Assembly (NCBI GenBank): GCA_963826505.1
Contig: CAWGXG010000002.1
Span: 1-64,000 of the forward strand
DNA: 64,000 nt
Direction of reading: 5' to 3'
From: CAWGXG01 sp963826505
Lineage (GTDB): Bacteria; Chloroflexota; Anaerolineae; Aggregatilineales; Aggregatilineaceae
The stretch's first letter is position 1; every line of letters starts with the position of its first letter. Made by a program: the position numbers and the translations under genes. Below the pieces are notes generated by a model. The model had not been told where the DNA came from and made no database searches. It worked only from the letters and a program-made list of their open reading frames with translations. Shown here one piece after another: positions 35,134 through 43,717 of this stretch.

Positions 35134-35940
35134 ATGGCCGCTGCGTCCGAGTTGCAACCGGCGCTGCAAGCCGCCGCCCAGGCGATCCGCCGCAGCACGC
35201 GCCTGACGGTGCTGACCGGCGCGGGCGTGTCCAAAGAAAGCGGCATCCCCACGTTTCGCGATGCGATCGAAGGGCTATGGGCCCAATATGACCCGATGCT
35301 GCTCGCCACGCCCGCCGGGTTTCTGCGCGATCCTAAACTGGTGTGGGATTGGTACACCTACCGGCGCACGCTGTTGGCCGAGGCGCGACCCAACCCCGGC
35401 CACGTGGCGATCGCCGCACTGGAGCAGGTGGTCCCGGATGTTGTCGTCATCACGCAGAACATTGACGGGCTGCACAATGCTGCAGGCAGCAGCGACGTGA
35501 TCCCCGTGCATGGTGATTTGCGGCTGAATAAGTGTTTCGCCAACTGCCAGGGCGATCCCACCCTGGTCGACGTGGACAGCTTCGAATGGGATCGCGAAAA
35601 TGGCCCGCCGCGCTGTCCTCACTGCGGAGCGTACGTGCGCCCAGCGGTCGTCTGGTTTGAGGAACGACTGCCCGCCGCCGCGCTGGACCGCGCCATGACA
35701 CTGTGCCGCACTACCGACGTGATGCTGGTGGTGGGCACGTCCGGCACGGTATACCCGGTGGCGGGTATGCCTGTGCTCGCCGCCGATCACGGCGCGACGA
35801 TTATTGAGGTCAACCCGAATCGTACGCCGATCACCGACTTTGCGCGCTGGCACCTGGCTGGACGCTCAGGAGTCATCCTGCCACAGATTGTGGCCGCGCT
35901 GGCTGCTTCACAGGATGGTGCACATGTTCTGGCTGAATAA
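35134..35940 (+). CDS. cobB: Sirtuin, NAD-dependent protein deacylase
   Basis: 268 residues. The Rossmann core shows GAGVSKESGIPTFRD and TQNIDGLH, the catalytic His is in VPVHGDLRL, and the zinc-ribbon cysteines are in NKCFANCQG and CPHCG. NAD handling continues in VVGTSGTVYPVAGMP and IEVNPNRTPIT. It removes acyl groups from lysines with NAD. Bacterial CobB reactivates acetyl-CoA synthetase and acts widely on acetylated proteins; no acyltransferase or acs gene is nearby. The downstream gene starts inside its last codons, so the two are translationally coupled. Confidence 0.92.
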   Translation: MAAASELQPALQAAAQAIRRSTRLTVLTGAGVSKESGIPTFRDAIEGLWAQYDPMLLATPAGFLRDPKLVWDWYTYRRTLLAEARPNPGHVAIAALEQVVPDVVVITQNIDGLHNAAGSSDVIPVHGDLRLNKCFANCQGDPTLVDVDSFEWDRENGPPRCPHCGAYVRPAVVWFEERLPAAALDRAMTLCRTTDVMLVVGTSGTVYPVAGMPVLAADHGATIIEVNPNRTPITDFARWHLAGRSGVILPQIVAALAASQDGAHVLAE

Positions 35941-37024
35941 CGCCCGGCGGGCGCTGTGTGGTGTCGTGATCGCACTATTGCTGCTGCCCGCGCTGGCGCA
36001 CGCCCAGGACGGCACGACGACGACCCGCGTCGACGTGTTTCTGGAGCAGAATCTCCAGACCGGCCAGGGCCGCCTGTTTTTTATGGATGCCCTCAGCGGG
36101 TTGAGCACGGTTGTCAACGTGGAAACAGGGCGCGATTTCGCGCTGGTCGGCGATTATGTGATCTATGAGAAAGAGCGCACCGGCGCGATCATGCGCGCCC
36201 GGGCGGACGGCATGTTGGAGCCGCATCCTTTCATCCGGCGCGGCGTGACGACGCAGACCGTCACCTGGACCGCCGCGCCCGATCAAAGCGCCATCGCGTG
36301 GGTGGAAGTGGACACGTCCGGTGTGTCGTCCGCGTTCGTGGCGCGGCCCGATGGCAGCGATCTGCGCCAGCTTCCTATCGACTCTCCCGCGCCCGGCCTG
36401 ACGCTCGCGCCGCTGGCGCTCACCAATGGCATGACCGAGCTGTTCTACGACGAAGCCCAGCCCGATCCGCTGCCCTTTGAGACGCCGTTCCGCGTGTACA
36501 GCCACCTGTCAGAGTACCAGATCGAGCGCGAGGTCTTCATCCCGCTGTCTGACGAGCCGAACTGCCTGTGTGGGGCTGCCGTGTCGGCGGATGGGCGTAT
36601 CTTCGCACGGCTGGAAGGCGCCAACGGTCAGGGGCCGTTCGTGCTGCACCTGTGGGACCTGCCCACCGGCGCCGATATTCAAATCCGCGCGCCCGATTTC
36701 AATTACCGGCTGGGTGGCGATCTGCTGCTCAACGCCACCGGCACGCTCGCCGCGTACACCATGGTGACCGGGCTTGGCCCGGAAGCGGGTCAGGTGCCGG
36801 TACAGTATGCGCTGGTGCTGGTCGATACGGTGGCACGCACGCAAACCCTTGTGCTGAATCCCGGCCCGGAGCGTTACCGGCCCGCCGCGTTCATCGATGA
36901 CGACGCCGGGCTGCTGCTGATCGCCGCTGAAGGCAGCGGCACCTACAAACTCGACCTGACCAACGGCGCTTTTAAGCAGGTGTCGACCAAAACTTACCTG
37001 GGGACGCTGCTGCTGCCGCGCTAA
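35924..37024 (+). CDS. Secreted beta-propeller-like protein of unknown function
   Basis: 366 residues from the ATG at 35924 (AGGATGG upstream); an ATG at 35915 is also possible. A signal peptide (LCGVVIALLLLPALAHAQ) is followed by repeated beta-strand blades with Asp/Gly turns (GRLFFMDALSGLSTVV, SAIAWVEVDTSGVSSAFVARPDGSDLRQL, FVLHLWDLPTGADIQI, LLLIAAEGSGTYKLDLTNG). This suggests a TolB- or WD40-like propeller. There are no catalytic residues or anchors. It overlaps the sirtuin stop by 17 bases, so it shares that transcript, although one protein is exported and the other is cytoplasmic. Confidence 0.65.
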   Translation: MFWLNNARRALCGVVIALLLLPALAHAQDGTTTTRVDVFLEQNLQTGQGRLFFMDALSGLSTVVNVETGRDFALVGDYVIYEKERTGAIMRARADGMLEPHPFIRRGVTTQTVTWTAAPDQSAIAWVEVDTSGVSSAFVARPDGSDLRQLPIDSPAPGLTLAPLALTNGMTELFYDEAQPDPLPFETPFRVYSHLSEYQIEREVFIPLSDEPNCLCGAAVSADGRIFARLEGANGQGPFVLHLWDLPTGADIQIRAPDFNYRLGGDLLLNATGTLAAYTMVTGLGPEAGQVPVQYALVLVDTVARTQTLVLNPGPERYRPAAFIDDDAGLLLIAAEGSGTYKLDLTNGAFKQVSTKTYLGTLLLPR

Positions 37025-37036
37025 GTAGTGCGGGTT

Positions 37037-37112
37037 TGCCCCTCCCCATGTAATGGAGGACTGCCAGTTCACCCTCTCCACGCCGTGGGGAGAAGGCCCG
37101 GGGGGTGTGGCA
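37037..37112. repeat. Dispersed repeat, family B
   Basis: TTGCCCCTCCCC, ACCCTCTCCACGCCGTGGGGAG and GGGGGGTGTGGC make a degenerate hairpin between two genes on the same strand. It is related to the copy at 50275. Confidence 0.55.
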
Positions 37113-37256
37113 AACACATAAGTCGTGCGGACACGCTCAACCGCGGGAAGATCCGATTTGATGCCATCGCCCTGGGGCGGTTTTAGCCAAGAGCATCCTT
37201 GTTGGTACAATACCCTCATCGTTCGACCAATGACCCGGCGCGCAAGGACGAAGCGA

Positions 37257-38747
37257 ATGCATTTGTCTCCTCGGAGCAACCGAAAATGGGCGATCGCGCT
37301 CGTGCTGCTACTGGCTTGCCTGGGATTGGTCAGCCAGGTCGAAGCGGCGGAGGGAGTGCGGGGTGATAAATGCGAAGTCGCGGCCGGCGTGCAGATCACG
37401 GAAGACTACTATTTTCTGTGCCGCGTGCTCGATGTGCGCGGCTCCATCGACGGCGATCTGATCGGCGCGGCCAGCCAGATCACAATTCACCGGGGCGCAA
37501 CCGTCACCGGGGATCTGTGGGTGGGCGGCGGCAAGCTGATTATTGAGGGCACCGTCGGCGATGACGTGCATTTTGGCGGGCTCAGCGTCGAGATATCACA
37601 ATGGGCGCGCTTTTCGAGCAGCAAAGTCGACCTCTTCGCGCTGGCGCTCAATGCCGACGTCCAGAGAGACGCCGTGTTGCCCGGGGACGTATTGATGTAC
37701 GGCTACCAGTTGCGCATTGCCGGATCGGTCGGCGGCAACGTGCGGTTTGCGGGCGAAGCGCTGCAAGTGGACGGGGTAGTCGCCGGACAGGTGCAAGCCC
37801 AGGTAGGCGATGCGGGCCGCCGCGCCGATGTGCCCGGGCTGCCGATCTACGACGTCTCGTTCCAGAATCCCGGCCTGTGGATCGGCGAGGGGGCGCATAT
37901 TGGCGGCGATGTGAAGTACAGCGCCCCGGTCCGCAGTACGATTCCCGGGGGTGTCGTGCAGGGCCATATCCGCTTCGACCAGACCGGCACCCAGCCGGAC
38001 ATCACCAAAGTGACTCACACCGACGACGCCGCCAAGATCATGCGCGATTACCTGATTCAATCCTTGCGCGACGTGCTGACGCTGATGCTGCTGGGCGTGA
38101 TTGGGCTGCGCATCGAGCCGAACCTCATTCGCCAACCGGCGATTCAGGTCCGCCGCCGCACCATCCCCGCCATTGGCTGGGGGCTGGTGACGTTCATGCT
38201 GTCGATCCCGCTGGTCTTCCTGGTGATCATTCTCGGCCTGCTGATCCTGCTGATCCTGTATTTCATCAAGCTCAACGCGCTGACGATCATGGTCGGCGTG
38301 GGGCTGATGGTCTTTGGCTCCGGCATGATCGGTGGTTTCAGCTTCCTGCTGTTTTTCATGGGCCGCGTCGTGATCAGCTTCATGATCGGCCAGCTCATTT
38401 ACCGCTTCGTGCTGCGCATCCCCGAACCCGGCACCCTGCGCCGCTGGATCACCACGTTGGGGTTGGGGACGGTAGCGTATGCGCTGCTGACCAACGTTCC
38501 GCTGCCGGCGTTGGGCCTGATCATCGAGCTGATCACGGCGCTGGCCGGGGTGGGCGCGGTGACAATGTATATCCGCAGTGCCACCGTCTCGTTGTCGATG
38601 TTTAGCTCGCGTTCTGAGGCTCCCGAACAGGTCCTTTCCGTGACCGTGTCCTCACCCGCGGCCCCACCCGCGCTCCAGGAAGGCGCACCCGCGCCGGGGA
38701 TGGAGAATTTGCCGGAAGGGTTCAAGGGTTTCGACGACGATTGGTGA
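37257..38747 (+). CDS. Bactofilin-like beta-helix domain fused to a membrane domain
   Basis: 496 residues from the ATG at 37257 (AAGGA 8 bases upstream); the frame is open further upstream without a better start. A signal peptide (WAIALVLLLACLGLVSQVEA) leads to about 220 residues of right-handed beta-helix type repeats (LDVRGSIDGDLIGAASQITI, GATVTGDLWVGGGKLIIEGTVGDDV, IAGSVGGNVRFAGEALQVDG), as in polymer-forming cytoskeletal proteins. Four to six membrane helices follow (about 285-440), then a Pro/Ala-rich tail. Export of a bactofilin-like fold on a membrane anchor suggests an envelope-scaffold role. TACAAT (37206-37211) may be its -10. Confidence 0.75.
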   Translation: MHLSPRSNRKWAIALVLLLACLGLVSQVEAAEGVRGDKCEVAAGVQITEDYYFLCRVLDVRGSIDGDLIGAASQITIHRGATVTGDLWVGGGKLIIEGTVGDDVHFGGLSVEISQWARFSSSKVDLFALALNADVQRDAVLPGDVLMYGYQLRIAGSVGGNVRFAGEALQVDGVVAGQVQAQVGDAGRRADVPGLPIYDVSFQNPGLWIGEGAHIGGDVKYSAPVRSTIPGGVVQGHIRFDQTGTQPDITKVTHTDDAAKIMRDYLIQSLRDVLTLMLLGVIGLRIEPNLIRQPAIQVRRRTIPAIGWGLVTFMLSIPLVFLVIILGLLILLILYFIKLNALTIMVGVGLMVFGSGMIGGFSFLLFFMGRVVISFMIGQLIYRFVLRIPEPGTLRRWITTLGLGTVAYALLTNVPLPALGLIIELITALAGVGAVTMYIRSATVSLSMFSSRSEAPEQVLSVTVSSPAAPPALQEGAPAPGMENLPEGFKGFDDDW

Positions 38748-38857
38748 TCTCTGACCCGCGGCTTTGCTAGAATCTAATGCCATAGGCGGTTGCTCGGCCT
38801 ATCTTGTGCCGCGCCACGCCGCCGCTATGCCAGCAGCATCGGAGAAGGTGACTCACC

Positions 38858-39358
38858 ATGTCGGCATCACACACGCAACAGCCCTGGTGGAAAAACTCAC
38901 GCGGGGAATGGTACGTCGTCCTGCAAATGGTGCTCTTCGCGCTGATCGCTGTGGGGCCGGAGTCGTGGACCGTGAAGCTCGATCTCTCCGCGCCGCTGCG
39001 GGTGACGCTGATGATCGTGGGGTTTTTGCTGGGGGCGGTCGGCTTGCTGTTGGCCCTGGCGGGATTGTTCGGCCTGGGGAATAATCTATCGATCCTGCCG
39101 CACCCCAAAGACGACGCCACGCTGGTCCAATCCGGGCCGTACCGCCTGGTACGCCACCCGATCTACGGCGGGCTGATCATTGGGGCGGTGGGCTGGGCGC
39201 TGCTGAACACCAGTGTCATCACGCTGGTGTATGCGCTAACGCTCCTGGTCTTTTTTGATATCAAGGCGCGCCGCGAAGAACGCTGGCTGATGCGTAAATT
39301 CCCGGATTATGCGGCTTACCGCGCGCGCGTCCACAAGCTGATCCCATTTTTGTACTGA
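38858..39358 (+). CDS. Isoprenylcysteine / phospholipid methyltransferase-family membrane protein
   Basis: 166 residues, about four membrane helices. The C-terminal half has the ICMT/PEMT SAM-binding pattern: GPYRLVRHPIYGGLIIG, later FFDIKARREERWLMRKFPDYAAYRARVHKLIPFLY (RHPxYxG then EExxLxxxFPxYxxY). Enzymes of this group methylate phospholipids, isoprenylated or other small lipophilic substrates at the membrane. The substrate here is unknown. GGAGAAGG precedes the ATG, and TAGAAT at 38768-38773 is a possible -10. The next gene follows by 17 bases. Confidence 0.85.
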   Translation: MSASHTQQPWWKNSRGEWYVVLQMVLFALIAVGPESWTVKLDLSAPLRVTLMIVGFLLGAVGLLLALAGLFGLGNNLSILPHPKDDATLVQSGPYRLVRHPIYGGLIIGAVGWALLNTSVITLVYALTLLVFFDIKARREERWLMRKFPDYAAYRARVHKLIPFLY

Positions 39359-39375
39359 TCCGGAGGATCGATCCT

Positions 39376-39847
39376 ATGACTGTGCGCGTACTTTTCGTCT
39401 GCCTGGGCAATATCTGCCGCTCGCCGATGGCCGAAGCCGTCTTCCAACAGCGCGTGGACGAGGCTGGGCTGGGCGACGCCATCACTATTGACTCGGCAGG
39501 CACCAGCAGTTACCACATCGGCGAGCCAGCCCACCGGGGCACGCGCGGCGTGCTGCAACAGCACGGCATCACCTACACGGGCCGCGCCCGGCAGATTGCG
39601 CCCGCCGATTTTGACGCGTTTGATTACATCCTGGCGATGGATGACGAGAATCTGGCTGATCTGCGGCGCATGGCACCTGCTCATACGCAGGCTGTGCTGG
39701 CGCGCTTCCTCGATTACGCCAACGACGTGCCCACACGTGAAGTGCCCGATCCCTACTATGACGGCCGCTTCGAAAACGTCTACGCGCTGGTCCTGCGCGG
39801 CGCCGACGGGCTGCTCGACCATATCCGCCGCGCGGAAGGAACTCTAG
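39376..39847 (+). CDS. Low-molecular-weight protein-tyrosine-phosphatase family protein
   Basis: About 156 residues. The P-loop is at the very start (VLFVCLGNICRSPMAEAVF, CX5RS) and the general-acid Asp is in EVPDPYYDG (about 125). CGGAGG precedes the ATG. As printed, the frame runs on to 40083, deep into the next gene, with residues unlike the family. Removing one base near 39828-39836 would end the protein at the TAG at 39845-39847, the expected length, five bases before the next ATG. Pairing with a fructosamine-kinase homolog suggests it dephosphorylates sugar-amine phosphates rather than, or besides, phosphotyrosine. Confidence 0.85.
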
Positions 39848-39851
39848 GCGC

Positions 39852-40736
39852 ATGGCGATTCCTCCGGCCCTGCGCGATCGTCTGTCGAATATCCTGGGCG
39901 GCCCGGTCACGGATGCGCGGCCTATCTACGGCGGCGACATCAACGAGTCGGCAGAGTTTACCGTCGGCGGGACGCGCTGTTTCGTCAAGTGGAACACCAG
40001 CGCCCCTCCAGCGATGTTCCCGACCGAGGCGCACGGCTTGCGGCTGCTGGCTTCCGCGGAGGCGCTGCGCGTCCCGGCGGTGATCGCGGCGAGTGACGCC
40101 GAAGAGGGCTGCCCGGCCTTCCTCGTGCTGGAATACATCGAAGCGGGCGGCGCGCGCTCTGACGCGGCGATGGCGCGTTTCGGTGCCGGGTTGGCCGATC
40201 TACACCGCCGTACAGCGGACGCTTTCGGCCTCGATCGCGACAACTTCATCGGGCGGCTGCCGCAGCCCAATACCCAGGCGGCGCGCTGGTCCGAGTTTTA
40301 CCGCGATCAGCGTATTGGCCGCCAGGTGCAGCTTGCCCGCCAGCGCGGACGGCTCCCCACCCGGCGTGAGGATCTGCTCACCCGGTTGATGAATCGCCTG
40401 CCGGACCTGCTCGACGACGACGCGATCGCCCCGTCCCTGATTCACGGCGATCTGTGGGGCGGCAATTATCTGATCGCGACGGATGGCGCGCCCGTGCTGA
40501 TCGATCCGGCGGTGTCTTACGCCCACCGCGAGATGGACCTCGCCATGAGCGCGTTGTTTGGCGGGTTTAGCGGGCAGTTCTACGCGGCCTATTTCGAGGC
40601 GTGGCCCGCCCCCGGTCATGAGGAACGGCGCGCGCTCTACCAGTTGTATTACGTCCTTGCCCATCTCAACCTGTTCGGGGAATCCTACGGCGGGCAGGTG
40701 GACTCCATCGCCGCGCACTATGTCTCCCGCCGATAA
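39852..40736 (+). CDS. Fructosamine / ribulosamine kinase-family protein
   Basis: 294 residues, complete. It is an aminoglycoside-phosphotransferase-like kinase of the FN3K family: GGDINESAEFTV (ATP loop), CFVKWN (ATP Lys), FPTEAHGLRLL, the catalytic loop LIHGDLWGGNYL and the metal Asp in VLIDPAVSYAHREMDLAMS. FN3K homologs phosphorylate sugars attached to protein amino groups so that the adduct falls off, repairing glycation. In bacteria they often neighbour LMW-phosphatase genes, as here, and the pair is thought to act on ribulosamine or erythrulosamine adducts. A family A repeat that forms a terminator follows. Confidence 0.92.
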   Translation: MAIPPALRDRLSNILGGPVTDARPIYGGDINESAEFTVGGTRCFVKWNTSAPPAMFPTEAHGLRLLASAEALRVPAVIAASDAEEGCPAFLVLEYIEAGGARSDAAMARFGAGLADLHRRTADAFGLDRDNFIGRLPQPNTQAARWSEFYRDQRIGRQVQLARQRGRLPTRREDLLTRLMNRLPDLLDDDAIAPSLIHGDLWGGNYLIATDGAPVLIDPAVSYAHREMDLAMSALFGGFSGQFYAAYFEAWPAPGHEERRALYQLYYVLAHLNLFGESYGGQVDSIAAHYVSRR

Positions 40737-40749
40737 GAGAAAAAGCTGG

Positions 40750-40836
40750 AACACAGAGGATCACGGAGGAAAAAAGAGAGGACCACAGGGCAAGGGTCCT
40801 TTTTTCTCATGTATTACTCTGTGCCCTCCGTGATCC
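40750..40836 (+). terminator. Family A repeat acting as an intrinsic terminator
   Basis: The arms ACACAGAGGATCACGGAGG and CTCTGTGCCCTCCGTGATCC pair imperfectly. The centre is a clean terminator: AGGACC / GGTCCT (ending at 40800) flanked by an A-run on the left and TTTTTT (40800-40805) on the right. It would stop the phosphatase-kinase transcript. Confidence 0.75.
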
Positions 40837-40881
40837 GGTCCTGCGCAAAGCTCGCCCTGCCAGCCGCACGGACGGTTGTGG

Positions 40882-40933
40882 TATAATCTCACGCAGACGA
40901 CGCGAACCAGATCAAGCCCCTGATGGGGCTTTT
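40882..40933 (+). promoter_or_regulatory. prfA promoter and terminator-like hairpin in the leader
   Basis: TATAAT (40882-40887) with no clear -35 predicts a start near 40894. The 50-base leader contains AGCCCC (40915-40920), TGAT, GGGGCT (40925-40930) and then TTT. This compact hairpin with a short T-run ends 13 bases before the prfA ATG and could attenuate transcription. Confidence 0.5.
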
Positions 40934-40945
40934 GTGTGAGGGGTT

Positions 40946-42025
40946 ATGACTGACCGAACGACGCTGTTAGAGAAACTGGCGGGCATCGAAGCACGCTATG
41001 ATGAGCTGGACCAGATGATCGCGGATCCGGCCAACATCGCCGATTACGAAAGAGTGGCGGGCTACGCTCAGGAGCGCGCCGAGATCGAAGATCTGGTGCA
41101 GCTTACGCGCGCTTACCGGCAGGCATTGACCGAATATGAAGAGGCCGAAGCGCTGTTGGATGATGCCGACATGGCCGATCTGGCCCGCGAAGAGATCGCC
41201 CGGCTGGAGGCGACGCTGCCCGAGATGGAAGACCGTCTGCGCCGGAAGCTGCTGCCCAAAGATAAACGCGACAGCAAGAACGTGATCGTCGAAATTCGCG
41301 CTGGGGCGGGCGGTGACGAAGCGGGCATCTTCGCGGCCAACCTGTACCGTATGTATACGCGCTACGCGGAAGATCACCGCTGGAAAGTGGATATTCTCAG
41401 CGCGCACGATACCGGCGTGGGCGGCTACAAAGAGATCATCTTCGAGGTGCGCGGGCAGGGCGCGTTCTCGCGGCTGAAATACGAAAGCGGGGTGCACCGC
41501 GTGCAGCGCGTCCCCGTGACCGAGAGCCAGGGGCGCATCCACACTTCGACCGCCACCGTCGCCGTGCTGGCTGAAATGGATGATGTCGACGTGGAGATCG
41601 ACGAGAAAGATCTCCAGATCGACACTTACCGCTCAGCGGGCGCGGGCGGCCAGAACGTGCAGAAAAACGAGACGGCCATCCGCATCACGCACCTGCCGTC
41701 CGGAATCGTGGTCGCGTGTCAGGACGAGCGCAGCCAGCTTCAGAACAAACTGCGCGCCATGGGCGTACTGCGCGCCAAGCTGTATGACCTGGAAATCGAA
41801 CGCCAGCGCTCGGAGCAGGATGCCGCGCGGCGCAGCCAGGTCGGCAGCGGCGACCGCAGCGAGAAAATTCGCACGTACAATTACCCGCAGAACCGCGTCA
41901 CGGATCACCGCACCGGCATGACGTTGTACAACCTGCCCGCCGTGCTGGATGGCAAACTGGACGAGTTGATCGATGAGACGGCCACGCGCGACGAGGCGGA
42001 ACGACTTCAGGCTGTGGGGGTCTAA
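40946..42025 (+). CDS. prfA: Peptide chain release factor 1
   Basis: 359 residues, standard RF1 length. The catalytic GGQ motif is in SAGAGGQNVQKNETAIRITHLPSG (about 230-253). The recognition region reads GVHRVQRVPVTESQGRIHTSTATVAVL, with the tripeptide anticodon area (PVT, PAT-like) identifying RF1, which reads UAA and UAG. It releases finished proteins on the ribosome. The stop codon overlaps the next start (TAATG), coupling it to prmC, which methylates this Gln. The order prfA-prmC-tsaC is conserved in many bacteria. Confidence 0.95.
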   Translation: MTDRTTLLEKLAGIEARYDELDQMIADPANIADYERVAGYAQERAEIEDLVQLTRAYRQALTEYEEAEALLDDADMADLAREEIARLEATLPEMEDRLRRKLLPKDKRDSKNVIVEIRAGAGGDEAGIFAANLYRMYTRYAEDHRWKVDILSAHDTGVGGYKEIIFEVRGQGAFSRLKYESGVHRVQRVPVTESQGRIHTSTATVAVLAEMDDVDVEIDEKDLQIDTYRSAGAGGQNVQKNETAIRITHLPSGIVVACQDERSQLQNKLRAMGVLRAKLYDLEIERQRSEQDAARRSQVGSGDRSEKIRTYNYPQNRVTDHRTGMTLYNLPAVLDGKLDELIDETATRDEAERLQAVGV

Positions 42026-42948
42026 TGGCGGGGCGTGTAGTCGAGGGTGGGGCAGTGGCAGCCGGCACGCCGCTGCATGACGCGGCGCAGGCGTTAGCCT
42101 GGGCGCGCGCGGTGCTGATCGCCACGCCGGAGTCGGAGCTGCTGGACGCGCCGCTGCTGTTGGCGCACGTGCTCGGACTCACCCGCGCGCAGTTGATTGC
42201 CCATCCTGAACTGACTCTGACGACTGAACAAGCCGCTACGTTTCGTGCGCTGATCGTGCGGCGCGCTGCGGGTGAACCGGTCGCCTATCTGACCGGCGCG
42301 CGCGCTTTTTATGACAGCACCTTCCACGTTACTCCCGACGTGTTGATTCCTCGTCCGGAAACGGAACACCTGATCGCGCAGGCGCTGAGCTGGGCGCGCG
42401 GGCGATCGGCGCTGCGTATTGTGGACGTGGGCACCGGCAGCGGCGCGATCGCCGTGACACTAGCGGCTCATCTGCCCGACGCGCACGTCTGGGCGGTGGA
42501 TGTGTCGGCGGCGGCGCTGGCCGTCGCGCGGGAAAATGCGGCGAACAACGGTGTCGCTGGACGTGTCACGTGCGTGCAGGGCGATCTGCTGGCTCCGATC
42601 CTGGGGGCGCGGCTGCGCGCCGATCTCGTCGCGGCTAATCTGCCCTACATCGCCTGTGCTGACCTGGACGATCTGGCCGTGTCGCGCTGGGAGCCTCGTC
42701 TGGCGCTGGACGGTGGCCCGGATGGTCTCGACCTGATCCGGCGGCTGCTGGTGGATGTGCCGCGTGTACTGGCCCCGGACGGCCTGCTGCTGCTAGAAAT
42801 CGGCGCGGAGCAGGGCGCGGCGGTCTGCGCGTTGGCGCGGCAGACGCTGCCCGGCGCAGCAGTCCGCCTGATCGCCGATTATGCCGGGTTGGACCGCGTG
42901 GTGAGTGTGGGGCCAGGGGGTGAAGATGCCGCGCATCCTGCTGGCTGA
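42025..42948 (+). CDS. prmC: Release factor glutamine methyltransferase
   Basis: 307 residues. The N-terminal helical domain binds the release factor; the C-terminal Rossmann domain has LRIVDVGTGSGAIAVTLA (SAM site), VWAVDVSAAAL and VTCVQGDLL. It methylates the Gln of the GGQ motif of RF1 and RF2. The catalytic motif, normally NPPY, reads NLPY here (VAANLPYIA, about residue 210). The rest of the family pattern is intact, so a functional variant is likely, but the substitution is worth noting. It overlaps prfA by one base and tsaC by about 23. Confidence 0.9.
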   Translation: MAGRVVEGGAVAAGTPLHDAAQALAWARAVLIATPESELLDAPLLLAHVLGLTRAQLIAHPELTLTTEQAATFRALIVRRAAGEPVAYLTGARAFYDSTFHVTPDVLIPRPETEHLIAQALSWARGRSALRIVDVGTGSGAIAVTLAAHLPDAHVWAVDVSAAALAVARENAANNGVAGRVTCVQGDLLAPILGARLRADLVAANLPYIACADLDDLAVSRWEPRLALDGGPDGLDLIRRLLVDVPRVLAPDGLLLLEIGAEQGAAVCALARQTLPGAAVRLIADYAGLDRVVSVGPGGEDAAHPAG

Positions 42949-43540
42949 TCACCCTGAGGCGGCGCGGTTTGCCGCGATGGCCCTGGCAATCGACGATCTG
43001 ATCGTGCTGCCGACGGATACGGTGTACGGCGTGGCCGCCGCGATCACCGACGTGGCGATCGCGCGGATGTTCGCCGCCAAGCGCCGCCCCGCCGAGCGTG
43101 CGATCCCGGTTCTGCTGGCCGATCTGGATGCGGTGAGTTTCGTCGCCGCCGATTTTCCTGACGTGGCACGGCGACTGGCCGAACGTTTCTGGCCCGGTCC
43201 CCTGACGATGGCGCTGCCCAAGCGTCCCGATCTGCCGCACAATCTGTCCACGCTGTCGACGGTTGGGGTACGCGTACCGGGTCTGGCTGTCGCACGGGCG
43301 ATTCTCGCGGCGGCGGGCGGCGCGCTGGCCGTCAGCAGTGCCAACCGCTCCGATCAGCCGCCAGCCTGCACCATCCAGTCGGCGGTGCGTTATCTGTCTG
43401 ATGCGGTCGCGCTCTATCTCGACGGCGGGACGTGTGTTGGCGGCGTCCCTTCGACGGTGATCACGTTCGAAGATGGCGATCTGCATGTAGTGCGCCAGGG
43501 GCCGATTTCTGAGGAAATGCTGCGTGCGGTGCTGGCGTGA
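42926..43540 (+). CDS. tsaC: L-threonylcarbamoyladenylate synthase (TsaC/Sua5/YrdC)
   Basis: 204 residues from the ATG at 42926 (GGGGGTGA upstream); a GTG at 42920 is an alternative. The YrdC fold is clear: VLPTDTVYGVAAAI, KRRPAERAIPVLLADL, FWPGPLTMALPKRPDLP, GVRVPG and SSANRSDQPPACT. It is the short TsaC form without the Sua5 C-terminal domain. It makes threonylcarbamoyl-AMP from threonine, bicarbonate and ATP, the first step of t6A modification of tRNAs reading ANN codons. The start lies inside the end of prmC. Confidence 0.93.
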   Translation: MPRILLADHPEAARFAAMALAIDDLIVLPTDTVYGVAAAITDVAIARMFAAKRRPAERAIPVLLADLDAVSFVAADFPDVARRLAERFWPGPLTMALPKRPDLPHNLSTLSTVGVRVPGLAVARAILAAAGGALAVSSANRSDQPPACTIQSAVRYLSDAVALYLDGGTCVGGVPSTVITFEDGDLHVVRQGPISEEMLRAVLA

Positions 43541-43717
43541 ACGTGAAAACAATCTAAAAAACTTCTAACCTGATAGCTTCTGTTGTCATTGTCGTGTTAA
43601 ACTACGGGCAGCATCAACCAAGGTTCTCACGCTGCGGCCCACGATCCTGCCGATTTATGACCCTAACCGTGCTGACGCCCGCGCCTATCTCGCCCTTTGT
43701 GGAAGCGACCCTAACCT

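Noticed and set aside
39376..40083. LMW phosphatase with a 79-residue C-terminal extension
   Set aside because: The extension overlaps the fructosamine-kinase gene in another frame and is Arg/Ser-rich shadow sequence. One indel restores the normal end at 39847.
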